Shown: piece after piece, positions 28,326 to 38,743 of the stretch
How the letters are laid out: each line of letters starts with the position of its first letter
Numbering within the stretch: position 1 is the first letter of the stretch
Origin: Flavobacteriaceae bacterium
GTDB lineage: Bacteria > Bacteroidota > Bacteroidia > Flavobacteriales > Flavobacteriaceae
DNA length: 64,000 nt
Direction of reading: 5' to 3'
Assembly: GCA_947446865.1 (NCBI GenBank)
Contig: CANFHX010000003.1
Coordinates: 62,001-126,000 of the forward strand
Made by a program: the position numbers and the translations under genes
The notes under the pieces: generated by a model
What the model saw: the letters and a program-made list of their open reading frames with translations, nothing else
Database searches by the model: none
Told to the model about the DNA's origin: nothing

Positions 28326-29060
28326 ATGTTTAAACATCTAGGTAAAACCAGAACTCTAAAACACAATCTAAGAATTGCTTCTTTATTGTCATTTGTTGCT
28401 GGAATTGTTAATGTAGCCGGATTTTTAGCCGTGCAACGATTAACCACAAATGTTACGGGACATTTCGCTTTTTTTGTAGACGAAGTCTTTAAAATGCATT
28501 TTTGGGAAGGGTTTGTGTACTTTCTGTTTATCTTTTTCTTTTTTCTTGGCTCCTTTGTTTCTAATTTTTTAGTGGAATTAATTTCTAGAAAAAATGCCAA
28601 TTTCATTTATGTCATACCTACCATCATTGAAAGTCTAATACTATTTTCCGTAGCACTTTTTGGTGAAATTCTTATTACTGAAAACCCGAATTTAATTGCC
28701 TTTTCGTTACTTTTTGCTATGGGACTCCAAAATTCTTTGGTAACTTCTATTTCTAAAAAAACAGTTAGAACTACGCATTTAACAGGACTTTTTACCGATT
28801 TAGGAATTGAATTATCCCAATTATTTTTTTACAAACAACCCGAACAAAAATACCGATTACATTCTTCCATTAAGTTACGATTAACCATCATCAGTTTTTT
28901 CTTCTTAGGAGGAATTATTGGAGGTGTTTTTTACGCCCCATTTGGATTACACGTTCTAATTCTTGCTGGAACTACCCTACTTATTGGAATTGCATACAAC
29001 GATTGGAAACTTAAGTTAATTTTGCTACAGCGAAAAATTAATAGATTTAAGAAAAATTAA
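28326..29060 (+). CDS. YoaK/DUF1275 family membrane protein
   Basis: LRIASLLSFVAGIVNVAGFLAVQRLTTNVTGHFAFFVDEVFK...LLFAMGLQNSLVTSISKKTVRTTHLTGLFTDLGIEL. Confidence 0.9.
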   Translation: MFKHLGKTRTLKHNLRIASLLSFVAGIVNVAGFLAVQRLTTNVTGHFAFFVDEVFKMHFWEGFVYFLFIFFFFLGSFVSNFLVELISRKNANFIYVIPTIIESLILFSVALFGEILITENPNLIAFSLLFAMGLQNSLVTSISKKTVRTTHLTGLFTDLGIELSQLFFYKQPEQKYRLHSSIKLRLTIISFFFLGGIIGGVFYAPFGLHVLILAGTTLLIGIAYNDWKLKLILLQRKINRFKKN

Positions 29061-29159
29061 AATACTAAATTCTATAAAAGAATCCATAGTAAAAGCAAGG
29101 AATACTCTCTGCTTCTACCCCAAAAAAGAATTCCCTACCTTTGCAAAAAATAATACGCA

Positions 29160-30503
29160 ATGAGTACTTTTGAGCAATTCAACCTTCCTAAATCTTTACA
29201 AAAAGCAATTGACGATTTAGGATTAACTACACCAACCCCAATTCAGGAGAAATCCTTTTCTACTATTATGTCGGGGCGTGATGTAATGGGAATAGCGCAA
29301 ACTGGAACCGGAAAGACTTTAGCGTACTTATTACCCCTTTTAAAACAATGGAAATTTGTCCATACTGATTCGGCTCGTTTGGTAATTTTAGTACCAACAA
29401 GAGAATTAGTAGTGCAAATTGTGGATGTTATTGAAAGTTTAACCAAATACATGTCGGTTAGAACTCTAGGTATTTATGGTGGCGTAAACATCAACACCCA
29501 AAAGAAAGCGGTCTATCAAGGAATTGACATTCTTGTTGGTACTCCTGGTAGAACGATGGATTTAGCCTTGGATAATGTGGTTCGATTTGACTCACTTCAA
29601 AAATTAGTAATTGACGAATTTGACGAAATCCTTAATTTAGGTTTCCGTTACCAAGTGACTTCGTTATTAACGATGATGAGTAACAAACGTCAGAATATTT
29701 TATTCTCGGCAACCATGACGGATGATGTGGATGCACTTTTGGACGAATATTTTGAACTTCCCGAAGAAATTACTTTGGCACAATCGGGAACTCCTTTAGA
29801 AAAAATTGAGCAATTGGGTTATTATACTCCCAATTTTTTAACCAAAATAAATCTGTTAAAACATATTTTAGCATACGATGAAAGCACTTCTCGTGTTTTG
29901 ATTTTTGCAAATAATAAAAAAACCGTTGATTTAATTGCTAATAGCATTGAAGAAAATTATCCAGATCAATTTGGAGTAATCCATTCTAATAAATCACAGA
30001 ATTACCGTTTAAATACCATGGCTTCGTTTCAAGCAGGCGAATTGCGAGGTATTGTAACTACGGATGTAATGGCGCGTGGATTGGATATTTCCGATGTTAC
30101 TCACGTTATCAACTTTGAGTTTACTGAAATTCCGGAGCAATACATTCACCGTATTGGTAGAACAGGTCGTGCCGATAAATCGGGTACAGCAATCAGTTTT
30201 ATTAGTCCGAGTGAGGAAGAAATTCAAATTGAAGCTGAAGTTTTAATGGAAAAAGAAATCGTCTTTTTAGATTTCCCAGAAGGTGTAGAAGTTGCCGTAC
30301 GATTATTAGAATTTGAAAAAGATAAAAAGAAAGTAAAACAACTTTTAAAACGAGTTAAAAAAGAAGGTGGAGAAGCATTTCACGAAAAATCTAAGAAAAA
30401 TCAGAAAGTTAATCTTGGAGGTCCTGCTAAAACGAAACCTAGAAAAACCGAATCTCGTAACCGTGGAATTGAACGTAAAAGAGACGCTAAGAAGAAGAAA
30501 TAG
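29160..30503 (+). CDS. DEAD/DEAH box ATP-dependent RNA helicase
   Basis: GIAQTGTGKTLAYLLPLL...VLVPTRELVVQI...FDEILNLGF...LFSATMTD...HRIGRTGRADKSGTAISF; TACCTTTG box at 29136-29143. Confidence 0.95.
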   Translation: MSTFEQFNLPKSLQKAIDDLGLTTPTPIQEKSFSTIMSGRDVMGIAQTGTGKTLAYLLPLLKQWKFVHTDSARLVILVPTRELVVQIVDVIESLTKYMSVRTLGIYGGVNINTQKKAVYQGIDILVGTPGRTMDLALDNVVRFDSLQKLVIDEFDEILNLGFRYQVTSLLTMMSNKRQNILFSATMTDDVDALLDEYFELPEEITLAQSGTPLEKIEQLGYYTPNFLTKINLLKHILAYDESTSRVLIFANNKKTVDLIANSIEENYPDQFGVIHSNKSQNYRLNTMASFQAGELRGIVTTDVMARGLDISDVTHVINFEFTEIPEQYIHRIGRTGRADKSGTAISFISPSEEEIQIEAEVLMEKEIVFLDFPEGVEVAVRLLEFEKDKKKVKQLLKRVKKEGGEAFHEKSKKNQKVNLGGPAKTKPRKTESRNRGIERKRDAKKKK

Positions 30504-30554
30504 TGTTCAGTGTTCCGTTTTTAGTGTTCAGTCATTTGCAAAAATAAATATATT

Positions 30555-30581
30555 AAACCTTCTGTTGTGGAAGGTTTTTTT
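30555..30581 (+). terminator. Intrinsic terminator
   Basis: AAACCTTC-tgttgtg-GAAGGTTT + T-run. Confidence 0.75.
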
Positions 30582-30711
30582 ATGCTCAATATTGTCCTTC
30601 AGACAAAGTTGGAATCCAAATTGAGTTCCACCAACAGTTTTATCAAATTTTTAAACCTTTAAACTTTAAAACCTTTAAACTTTTTATTACTTTTGACAAA
30701 CTAAAATAAAA

Positions 30712-32640
30712 ATGCAGTTCCAACACCCAGAAATTCTTTATTTCCTTTTCTTATTGGTCATTCCAATTCTGGTGCATCTTTTTCAATTGCGAAAATTCAA
30801 AACGGAATATTTCACTAATGTAAAATTCCTTAAAGAACTTGCACTACAAACCCGAAAAAGTTCCAAATTAAAAAAATATTTATTGCTAGCCACACGAATG
30901 CTTTTGTTGGCATTCTTAATTATTGCCTTTGCCAAGCCTTTCTTCAAAGCCAAAGACCACAAAGACGCTACCAATGAATTGTATATCGTTCTCGATAATT
31001 CTTTTAGCATGCAGGCCAAAGGGCAAAAAGGGGAATTGCTAAAACGTGCCGTTCAAGATTTGCTAGAACACACTCCAGAAAATGCCAATTTTTCATTAAT
31101 AACCTGCTCGGATAATTATTGGAATACCGATATCAAATCAATTCAAAAAGAATTACAAAATTTAAAATACAGCGCCTCCCCTTTTCAATTGGAGAATCTT
31201 TTAGCAAAAATTAAAGCCCATAAATCGGCATTCCGAAAAGACATTGTTGTGATTACCGATGCTGTTGGCCTACAAGCCAATGAAATAAAGAAAAGTACCG
31301 AGGATGAAAATATGTATTTCATTCTTCCCGAAGCCGAAAAAACTAATAATATTGCAATTGATAGCGTTTTCATTAACCAAACCATGGATAATTTCTATGA
31401 AATTGGGGTAAAAATAGATGCTTACGGCGATGATTTTAAAGACATTCCAATTGCTTTATACAACAAAAATAAACTGATTGCTAAGACCTTAGTGAATTTT
31501 GAAACAAAAAGTAAAGTCATCAATTTCACTATTCCAAAAGAAGATTTTCATGGATATGTTTCTATTTCGGATACTAGTTTAGAATACGATAACACCTATT
31601 ATTTTAGCCTTTCTAAACCTCAAAAAAGCAACGTAATTAGTATTGGTGATCCCGAAAAAAGTGGGTTCTTAAGCCGAATTTACACGGCAACCGAATTTAA
31701 TTATTCGAATTATTCACTGCAATCTTTAGATTATAATTTGTTGGACAAACAGGATGCTATTGTTTTAAATGAGTTGAAAGAAATTCCGCAAGCCTTACAA
31801 ACTACTCTAAAATCTTTTGTAGAAAAAGGAGGAAATGTGGTGGTTATTCCTAACGCCGAAAGTGCTTTAACCAATATGAATGGTTTTCTTGCAACTATTG
31901 GGGGTATTCAATACAAAGCGCTTGGTTCTGCTGAGAAAATGATTACCAAAATCAATTTCAGTCATCCTTTATTTAGCAGTGTTTTCGAGAAAAAAGTTAC
32001 TAATTTTCAATATCCAAAAACTAAAGTTTCTTTTGAAATTAGTAACTCAGCACCAATGGTTTTAGGTTATAGCGACCAATCGGCATTCTTGAGTGCAATT
32101 CAAAACGGCATTGCAAGTGTTTATGTTTTTGCAGCGCCAATCAATACTATCAATAGTAATTTTCAGAATTCACCTATAATTGTTCCTACATTTTATAATA
32201 TGGGTCAAAATGCCCAAAAAGCGGGAATTACTGCCTTAATTATTGGCGAAAATAAACCTTTTGTGGTGGAAACAAAAATTGGAAAAGACGAAATTGTGAC
32301 CGTGAAAAACGACCAAGAAAGTTTTATTCCGATGCAACAAATATTAAATAATAAAGTAAAAATAACCTGCAACGATAATCCGAAAATGGCAGGTAACTTT
32401 GGAGTATTTAATACCAACCAACTTATTGAAAACATTAGTTTTAATTACAATCGCACCGAAAGTAATTTAGCAAATGCCAACCCAGGAGCGGTTAGTGATT
32501 TTAAAGAAATAAGCAATGTAAATTCTATATTTGATACGTTGCAAGCCAACCGAGCCGACAATCAAATTTGGAAATGGTTTCTGCTACTAACCTTATTATT
32601 TGTAGCACTAGAAATTTTAATTCAAAAATTTGTAAAATGA
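30712..32640 (+). CDS. BatA-domain membrane protein (VWA-like periplasmic region)
   Basis: MQFQHPEILYFLFLLVIPILVHLFQLRKFKTEYFTNVKFLKELALQTRKSSKLKKYLLLATRMLLLAFLIIAFAKPFF; TACTTTTG box at 30688-30695. Confidence 0.9.
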   Translation: MQFQHPEILYFLFLLVIPILVHLFQLRKFKTEYFTNVKFLKELALQTRKSSKLKKYLLLATRMLLLAFLIIAFAKPFFKAKDHKDATNELYIVLDNSFSMQAKGQKGELLKRAVQDLLEHTPENANFSLITCSDNYWNTDIKSIQKELQNLKYSASPFQLENLLAKIKAHKSAFRKDIVVITDAVGLQANEIKKSTEDENMYFILPEAEKTNNIAIDSVFINQTMDNFYEIGVKIDAYGDDFKDIPIALYNKNKLIAKTLVNFETKSKVINFTIPKEDFHGYVSISDTSLEYDNTYYFSLSKPQKSNVISIGDPEKSGFLSRIYTATEFNYSNYSLQSLDYNLLDKQDAIVLNELKEIPQALQTTLKSFVEKGGNVVVIPNAESALTNMNGFLATIGGIQYKALGSAEKMITKINFSHPLFSSVFEKKVTNFQYPKTKVSFEISNSAPMVLGYSDQSAFLSAIQNGIASVYVFAAPINTINSNFQNSPIIVPTFYNMGQNAQKAGITALIIGENKPFVVETKIGKDEIVTVKNDQESFIPMQQILNNKVKITCNDNPKMAGNFGVFNTNQLIENISFNYNRTESNLANANPGAVSDFKEISNVNSIFDTLQANRADNQIWKWFLLLTLLFVALEILIQKFVK

Positions 32641-32682
32641 TTTTTAACTCCTAAGAATTAAGAATCTAATAAAATAAAAGTT

Positions 32683-33936
32683 ATGAAAATTATAATCCGA
32701 GAAGCCAAGATTATTGACCCAAAAAGTCCTTTTCACCACCAAGTAGTTGATGTAAAAATCAAGGACGGAATATTGGAAAAAATTGGAAAAAATCTGGCTA
32801 AAGATTTGGATTATGAAGAAATAACCCATCCCGATTTACACCTTTCCCAAGGTTGGATGGACAGCAGTGTATCTCTGGGAGAACCAGGATTTGAAGACCG
32901 TGAAACCATTACTAATGGATTGCAAGTTGCTGCCAAAAGCGGCTTTACTGCAATTGCTTTGCAACCTAATAGTTTTCCGGTCTTGGATAACCAATCGCAG
33001 ATTCAATTTGTAAAACAAAAAGCTACAACTACTGCAACCGATTTATTTCCTATTGGAGCGTTAACCAAAAATAGCGAAGGAACCGATTTAGCCGAATTGT
33101 TCGACATGAAAAATGCGGGAGCAATTGCTTTTGGTGATTATGGAAAGAGTTTATCCAATGCAAATTTGTTGAAAATTGGTTTGCAATATGTTCAAGATTT
33201 TGACGGATTGGTAATTACTTTTTGCCAAGATGAAAAGATAAAAGGAAGCGGAGTGGTTAATGAAGGCGTGGTTTCTACTCGATTGGGATTAAAAGGAATT
33301 CCGAATCTTGCAGAAGAAGTAATTGTGGCTAGAAACTTATTTTTATTGGAATATACTGGAGGGAAAATACACATACCTACCATTTCTACAGCCAAATCGG
33401 TAGAATTAATTCGGGAGGCGAAAGCCAAAGGATTGCAAGTTACTTGTAGTGTTGCGGTGCATAATTTGGTTTTAACCGATAAAAAACTAGATGGTTTTGA
33501 TACTCGATATAAAGTATCCCCACCTTTAAGAACCGAAAAAGATAGAGTTGCCCTACTTGCAGGAGTAACCGATAACACCATTGACTTGATTACTTCCGAT
33601 CATAATCCGATGGATATTGAGCACAAAAAAATGGAATTTGACGGAGCTAAAAATGGAACAATTGGTTTGGAAAGTGCTTTTGGATCCTTATTAACCCTAC
33701 TACCTTTAGAAACTATTGTAGCAAAATTAACCAATGCAAAATCTGTTTTCAAAATAGAACATTCAGAAATTGCAGAAGGTAAAACAGCAAACATAACCCT
33801 GTTTACTTCCGAAAACGAATGGGTATTTTCCAAAGAAAACATACTATCAAAATCAAAAAATTCGGCTTTTCTTGGATGTAAAATGAAAGGAAAAGTAGTT
33901 GGGATTTATAATAACAAAACTTTAATATTGTCCTAA
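32683..33936 (+). CDS. pyrC: Dihydroorotase
   Basis: GWMDSSVSLGEPGFEDRETITNGLQVAAKSGFTAIALQPN...LITSDHNPMDIEHKKMEFDGAKNGTIGLESAFG. Confidence 0.9.
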   Translation: MKIIIREAKIIDPKSPFHHQVVDVKIKDGILEKIGKNLAKDLDYEEITHPDLHLSQGWMDSSVSLGEPGFEDRETITNGLQVAAKSGFTAIALQPNSFPVLDNQSQIQFVKQKATTTATDLFPIGALTKNSEGTDLAELFDMKNAGAIAFGDYGKSLSNANLLKIGLQYVQDFDGLVITFCQDEKIKGSGVVNEGVVSTRLGLKGIPNLAEEVIVARNLFLLEYTGGKIHIPTISTAKSVELIREAKAKGLQVTCSVAVHNLVLTDKKLDGFDTRYKVSPPLRTEKDRVALLAGVTDNTIDLITSDHNPMDIEHKKMEFDGAKNGTIGLESAFGSLLTLLPLETIVAKLTNAKSVFKIEHSEIAEGKTANITLFTSENEWVFSKENILSKSKNSAFLGCKMKGKVVGIYNNKTLILS

Positions 33937-34262
33937 TGGATCAAAAAACTATAGACGAAGGAAAATCGGCAGCAATAACCAGTTACATACTAATTGTAGG
34001 GGTTTTAATTGCAATATCTATGAATTCTGAAAACAAGAATGCCTTTGCTTCGTTTCACATCCGTCAAGGATTGGGATTAACCCTAACTTTCATTACTTTG
34101 GGAGTTTCTATAAGTTATTTTGAAAGTATGATGGTTGCTGCTCCGATGTGGATTTTCATTTCGGTATTGACAATTTACGGGATTTTTTCTGCTGCTAAAG
34201 GCGAAACAATTCCAATGCCTTTATTGGGGAAATGGTTTCAAAAATGGTTTCAAAACTTTTAA
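33936..34262 (+). CDS. Small multi-TM protein (DUF4870-like)
   Basis: Hydrophobic; NAFASFHIRQGLGLTLTFITLGV; start overlaps previous stop (TAATG). Confidence 0.8.
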   Translation: MDQKTIDEGKSAAITSYILIVGVLIAISMNSENKNAFASFHIRQGLGLTLTFITLGVSISYFESMMVAAPMWIFISVLTIYGIFSAAKGETIPMPLLGKWFQKWFQNF

Positions 34263-34265
34263 TAT

Positions 34266-34910
34266 ATGAATTTATCATTACACCATTTAGTTCGTGAACC
34301 TAAAATAAAATTAGAAAAAAATCCTTTATTGCTATTATTGCATGGCTATGGCAGCAACGAAGAAGATTTATTTTCTTTTGCATCTGAACTTCCAGAAGAA
34401 TATTATGTGGTATCGGTTCGAGCACCTTATGAATTGGGCTACGGAAGTTATGCTTGGTATGCTATTAATTTTGATGCTGATGAAAATAAATTTTCAGATG
34501 TTCCTCAAGCGCAACAATCCAGAGATTTAATTGCTAATTTTATTGATGAATTGGTGGCCAATTATCCTATAGATGCTACTAAAATAACTTTGATTGGATT
34601 TAGTCAAGGTACCATTTTGAGTTATGCCATTGCACTTTCTTACCCCGAAAAAATTCAAAGAGTGGTTGCAATGAGTGGCTATTTGAATACGGAAATGGCA
34701 TTACCAAATTTTGAAAATAATGATTTTAGTCATTTAAAAATATTTGCTTCCCATGGCACAGTAGATCAAGTGGTTCCTGTAGATTGGGCAAGAAAAGCCG
34801 CACCTGCATTAACAAAACTTGGAATTGAAGTGGTATATAAAGAATATCCAATTGGTCATGGTGTTGCGCCACAAAATTTTTATGATTTTAAGAATTGGTT
34901 ACAGAACTAA
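34266..34910 (+). CDS. Alpha/beta hydrolase, phospholipase/carboxylesterase family
   Basis: LLLLHGYGSNEEDLFSFASELP...ITLIGFSQGTILSYAIALSYPEKIQRVVAMSGYL...ASHGTVDQVVPV. Confidence 0.93.
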   Translation: MNLSLHHLVREPKIKLEKNPLLLLLHGYGSNEEDLFSFASELPEEYYVVSVRAPYELGYGSYAWYAINFDADENKFSDVPQAQQSRDLIANFIDELVANYPIDATKITLIGFSQGTILSYAIALSYPEKIQRVVAMSGYLNTEMALPNFENNDFSHLKIFASHGTVDQVVPVDWARKAAPALTKLGIEVVYKEYPIGHGVAPQNFYDFKNWLQN

Positions 34911-34950
34911 AAAAATAGTCTCCTAATTATAATTAGGAGACTATTTTTTT
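34909..34950. terminator. Bidirectional intrinsic terminator
   Basis: AAAAAATAGTCTCCTAATTATAATTAGGAGACTATTTTTTT. Confidence 0.85.
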
Positions 34951-34965
34951 ATAAGACTTTATATA

Positions 34966-35448
34966 TTATTCCTGACCATCCGGATTATCCGAACCAGAAA
35001 CTTTATTTCCTATTTCGCCATCGCCAGAAAAAATAAGCACTCCTGCTTTTTTAAGTTCATAGCCATTATGAGCAATTAGCTGATAATCGTTGTAAATCCA
35101 AGATTTACTTTGTCCACTTTTAGCTAGAATAAAGGATTTATCATCTGGCAAAAATATTTCTGCCTTATTTGCATTTTCATTAAACAATAAATAAGCACAT
35201 AACGTTTCATCTTCAGTAGAAGCATTATCTGCAGGATTTAATTGAATTCCTGTAAAGGCTTTAACACATTCTTGATTTAGTTTGGACCAGGTATATCCAG
35301 CCGAAGCCAAACAACCATTTTTATCCTTATCAACATCCACAATAGTAGAGTCTTTATGAGGTTTGTTTGTAGCTACTGGATGAACATCATTGGGTTTGCA
35401 AGAAATCAAAACAGAAAATAGTGCAAACGATAAAAGTAGGTTTTTCAT
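34966..35448 (-). CDS. Hypothetical lipoprotein
   Basis: MKNLLLSFALFSVLISCKPN lipobox. Confidence 0.75.
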   Translation of the reverse strand: MKNLLLSFALFSVLISCKPNDVHPVATNKPHKDSTIVDVDKDKNGCLASAGYTWSKLNQECVKAFTGIQLNPADNASTEDETLCAYLLFNENANKAEIFLPDDKSFILAKSGQSKSWIYNDYQLIAHNGYELKKAGVLIFSGDGEIGNKVSGSDNPDGQE

Positions 35449-35487
35449 AATAATTAAAATTTTATTGGGATAAAATTTTTATTTAGT

Positions 35488-35979
35488 TTAATATTCTTGT
35501 TTTGGATAAATAAAAGTATCCATTATTTGAAAGGTTATTTTTCCGTCTTTAGCAACAAAATATTTCAATACTACATCTCCCCAATATTGGCCATCGCTAT
35601 AATCCGCAATAATCCAACGGTGATTTAGTATTTTTATTTTATTAATGATAAATTTTTGTTCTCCTAACTTTTCTTGACCTGTGTAGATATTTCCTTTTGG
35701 ATCGTCGTTATATGCCAGTAATGCTTCTTTAATTTGAGGCATCAATTTTTGCAGATTGTAATCGGCAAAATACTCTTTGGCATAATCGTTATTTTCTAAC
35801 GAAAAATGATCGGCATCAAATAATTTGTTGGAAATTCCCGAAATACTGTCTTTTAAATATTTTTGTTCGCTTTCATTTTTTTTCTTTTCAAATGCAATTG
35901 CTTTACTAAAATACATATACGTAAAAGCAGCAACTAAAGTCGATAAAATAAATAAGTATAGGTATAACTGTCTTTTCAT
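35488..35979 (-). CDS. Hypothetical membrane-anchored protein
   Basis: N-terminal TM; intact ORF directly downstream of MBL gene. Confidence 0.7.
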   Translation of the reverse strand: MKRQLYLYLFILSTLVAAFTYMYFSKAIAFEKKKNESEQKYLKDSISGISNKLFDADHFSLENNDYAKEYFADYNLQKLMPQIKEALLAYNDDPKGNIYTGQEKLGEQKFIINKIKILNHRWIIADYSDGQYWGDVVLKYFVAKDGKITFQIMDTFIYPKQEY

Positions 35980-35980
35980 T

Positions 35981-36745
35981 TTAAATAGATATTTCTAAAT
36001 TATCGTAAGCCAAAAAAACATTTGGCGGCAACTTTTTTTGTACTTCATCATGAAAGCCTAATAAATGGCTAATATGGGTTAGGTAGGTTTTTTTGGGTTG
36101 CACCAAAGTTACAAAATCTAAAGCATCTTGCAAACTAAAGTGAGAATGGTGTGGTTCTTCTCTTAAAGCATTAATAACCAATACATCTACTCCTTTAATT
36201 TTTTCAATTTCTTCGGGCTCTATCGTTTTCACATCAGTTAAATAGGCAAAATCGTTAATTCTATAGCCAAAAACTTGAAGATTGGCATGATAAGCATTTA
36301 TTGGAATTACTTGTGTATTGCCAATCATAAATGGAACGTTGTTTACAACTTCTATTGCATCTACCGAAGGTGCTCCTGGATATCTATTTTCGGTTTCAAA
36401 AACATATTCAAAACGTTTTTTTAAATTTTCAATAACTCTTGAGTGTGCATATATCGGAATTTTCCCATGTTTAAAATTAAATGGTCTAATATCGTCAATT
36501 CCTGCTGTATGGTCCGCATGTTCGTGAGTAAATAAAATTGCATCTACCTTTTTACATCCAGAAGAAAGCATTTGTTGACGAAAATCGGGACCACAATCAA
36601 TAACGATTGAAGTTTCCTCGGTATGTATCCAAACGGAAACCCGCAATCGCTTGTCTTTGGAATTATAACTTTGGCATACTGAATGATGACTCCCTATTAC
36701 GGGAATTCCTTGAGATGTTCCAGTTCCTAAAAAATAAACCTTCAT
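35981..36745 (-). CDS. MBL-fold metallohydrolase (PhnP-like)
   Basis: VYFLGTGTSQGIPVIGSHHSVC...IVIDCGPDFRQQML...ILFTHEHADHTAGIDDIRPFN. Confidence 0.93.
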   Translation of the reverse strand: MKVYFLGTGTSQGIPVIGSHHSVCQSYNSKDKRLRVSVWIHTEETSIVIDCGPDFRQQMLSSGCKKVDAILFTHEHADHTAGIDDIRPFNFKHGKIPIYAHSRVIENLKKRFEYVFETENRYPGAPSVDAIEVVNNVPFMIGNTQVIPINAYHANLQVFGYRINDFAYLTDVKTIEPEEIEKIKGVDVLVINALREEPHHSHFSLQDALDFVTLVQPKKTYLTHISHLLGFHDEVQKKLPPNVFLAYDNLEISI

Positions 36746-36863
36746 TATGAATAAATTTGGGTAGGTAATTTGTTAAAATTAACTGTTACTTAAATTAATA
36801 CAAAAATAGCATTAATTATCCTTTTATAAAGCACCAATTTTAGTAACTTTGCGATGTATATAA

Positions 36864-38336
36864 ATGATTATGGGAAATTTTGGATTAGACATAAAATTAA
36901 AAGGAGATAAAATAATAGAGCAAATTCCATCTATTAAAGATAAAGCGTTACGAATTAACTTGAACGAAAATATCTATGGAACTTTTGCTGAAATTGGCGC
37001 GGGACAAGAAACGGTTCGTCATTTTTTTAGATCTGGAGGTTCCTCAGGAACTATCGCTAAAGCAATGTCGGCTTATGATAAAGACTTTAGTGATGCAATT
37101 TATGGTATTGAAGAAGACGGCCGTTATGTAACGGAAAGTCGTTTAACCAAAATGCTTTCTCACGAGGTAGATTTAATTGAAAAGCGTTTGGATAGAACAA
37201 AACATCCTAATAAAATGTTTTTTAGTTATGCCAATACCGTTGCAACCATTGACTTTGCCAAACAATTTAAAGGACATGGTTGGGTTGGAATAAAGTATCA
37301 AATTGAGCCGGATGAAGATTATAATGAAATTATTCTTCACATTCGATTCAAAGAAACTGATGCAAGATTACAACAAGAAACCCTTGGAGTTCTTGGAGTT
37401 AACTTAATATATGGCGCTTTTTATAAATATAACGACCCTAAAAAACTACTTAGATATCTTTACGACCACCTAGATAAAGACCAATTAGAGATTGATACCA
37501 TTAATTTTTCGGGACCTCGATTTGCTAATGTAGACAATAGATTAATGAGTTTACAATTGGTAAAAAACGGAATGACCGATGCTGTAATGTTTAGTCCTAA
37601 TGGACATAATATCTTGCCAGCTGCAGTATTATACAAAAAAAATATCTTGGCCTTAAGAGGAAGTTTCCGTCCGGTTACTAAAGTAAATATGGACATGCTA
37701 GACCGTTCTTTGGAGATGTTCGTAAAAGAAAACAAAGTTGAAAAAGAAAACACCTTTGTAATATTTGAAATAACACTTTCTAACTTACGATCAGAAGGAG
37801 AAATTGACGAACGCGATTTTATGGATCGTGCCGAATTACTTTGCTCGCTTGGGCAAACCGTAATGATTTCGAATTTTCAAGAATATTATAAAGTGGTAGA
37901 ATATTTCTCTAGCTATACCAAAGCCCGTATGGGGTTGGTGATGGGAGTAAATAACTTAGTGGACATTTTTGACGAGAAATACTACCGCCATTTAAGTGGT
38001 GGAATATTGGAAGCATTTGGAAAATTATTCTATCGCGATTTAAAAGTGTACCTCTATCCTATGATAGAAGATGGCGAAATAATTACTTCACAAAACTTAA
38101 AAGTACATCCTAGAATGAAGGAATTATATAAATTCTTTGCTTACAACGGCAAAGTAATTGATGTAACCGAATATGATGAAGAGAATTTAAAAATATTCTC
38201 TAGAGAAGTCTTAAAAATGATTGCCACAGGAATTCCAGGCTGGGAAAGGTTATTGCCAAAAGGAACTGCTGAATTAATTAAACAACACCGATTGTTTGGC
38301 TACGATCCTAATAGGGTTTTGGAAGAAGCAAAATAA
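36864..38336 (+). CDS. Conserved Bacteroidota protein of unknown function
   Basis: Long ORF with TAACTTTG box at 36844-36851; GNFGLDIKLKGDKIIEQIPSIKDKALRINLNENIYGTFAEIGAGQETVRHFF; no fold assignment from sequence alone. Confidence 0.8.
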   Translation: MIMGNFGLDIKLKGDKIIEQIPSIKDKALRINLNENIYGTFAEIGAGQETVRHFFRSGGSSGTIAKAMSAYDKDFSDAIYGIEEDGRYVTESRLTKMLSHEVDLIEKRLDRTKHPNKMFFSYANTVATIDFAKQFKGHGWVGIKYQIEPDEDYNEIILHIRFKETDARLQQETLGVLGVNLIYGAFYKYNDPKKLLRYLYDHLDKDQLEIDTINFSGPRFANVDNRLMSLQLVKNGMTDAVMFSPNGHNILPAAVLYKKNILALRGSFRPVTKVNMDMLDRSLEMFVKENKVEKENTFVIFEITLSNLRSEGEIDERDFMDRAELLCSLGQTVMISNFQEYYKVVEYFSSYTKARMGLVMGVNNLVDIFDEKYYRHLSGGILEAFGKLFYRDLKVYLYPMIEDGEIITSQNLKVHPRMKELYKFFAYNGKVIDVTEYDEENLKIFSREVLKMIATGIPGWERLLPKGTAELIKQHRLFGYDPNRVLEEAK

Positions 38337-38348
38337 ATATACTATTTA

Positions 38349-38380
38349 ATCCTCAATTTTAAAATTGAGGATTTTTTTTT
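38349..38380 (+). terminator. Intrinsic terminator
   Basis: ATCCTCAATTTTAAAATTGAGGATTTTTTTTT. Confidence 0.85.
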
Positions 38381-38743
38381 GACCATTATAAAATGAAAAA
38401 CTATTAATTAGTATCCACCTGTTTTCAGATAAATGCAAAACCATATCATTGATTTATTAATCAAAAAAAAATAATTAAAAAAATATTTTTTACTTGGCAA
38501 TATGATTTTATTCTTTTATCTTTAATAAAGACAATAACGCAAAGCCTCAAATCGTTATGTAATGATTTCAAATAATTAAGAAATCAAAACAATAGAATTT
38601 TTAGTTCAAATTTCGTATTACCCCAATAATATAACAAATTTGAAACTTTTTGATTTTACACCTACTAAAAGAAACAGTTAATTATTGAAGGAACATTTCC
38701 TGAAATATTATTATGCTTTAATCAAAAAAAGAGAAGTAACCGC

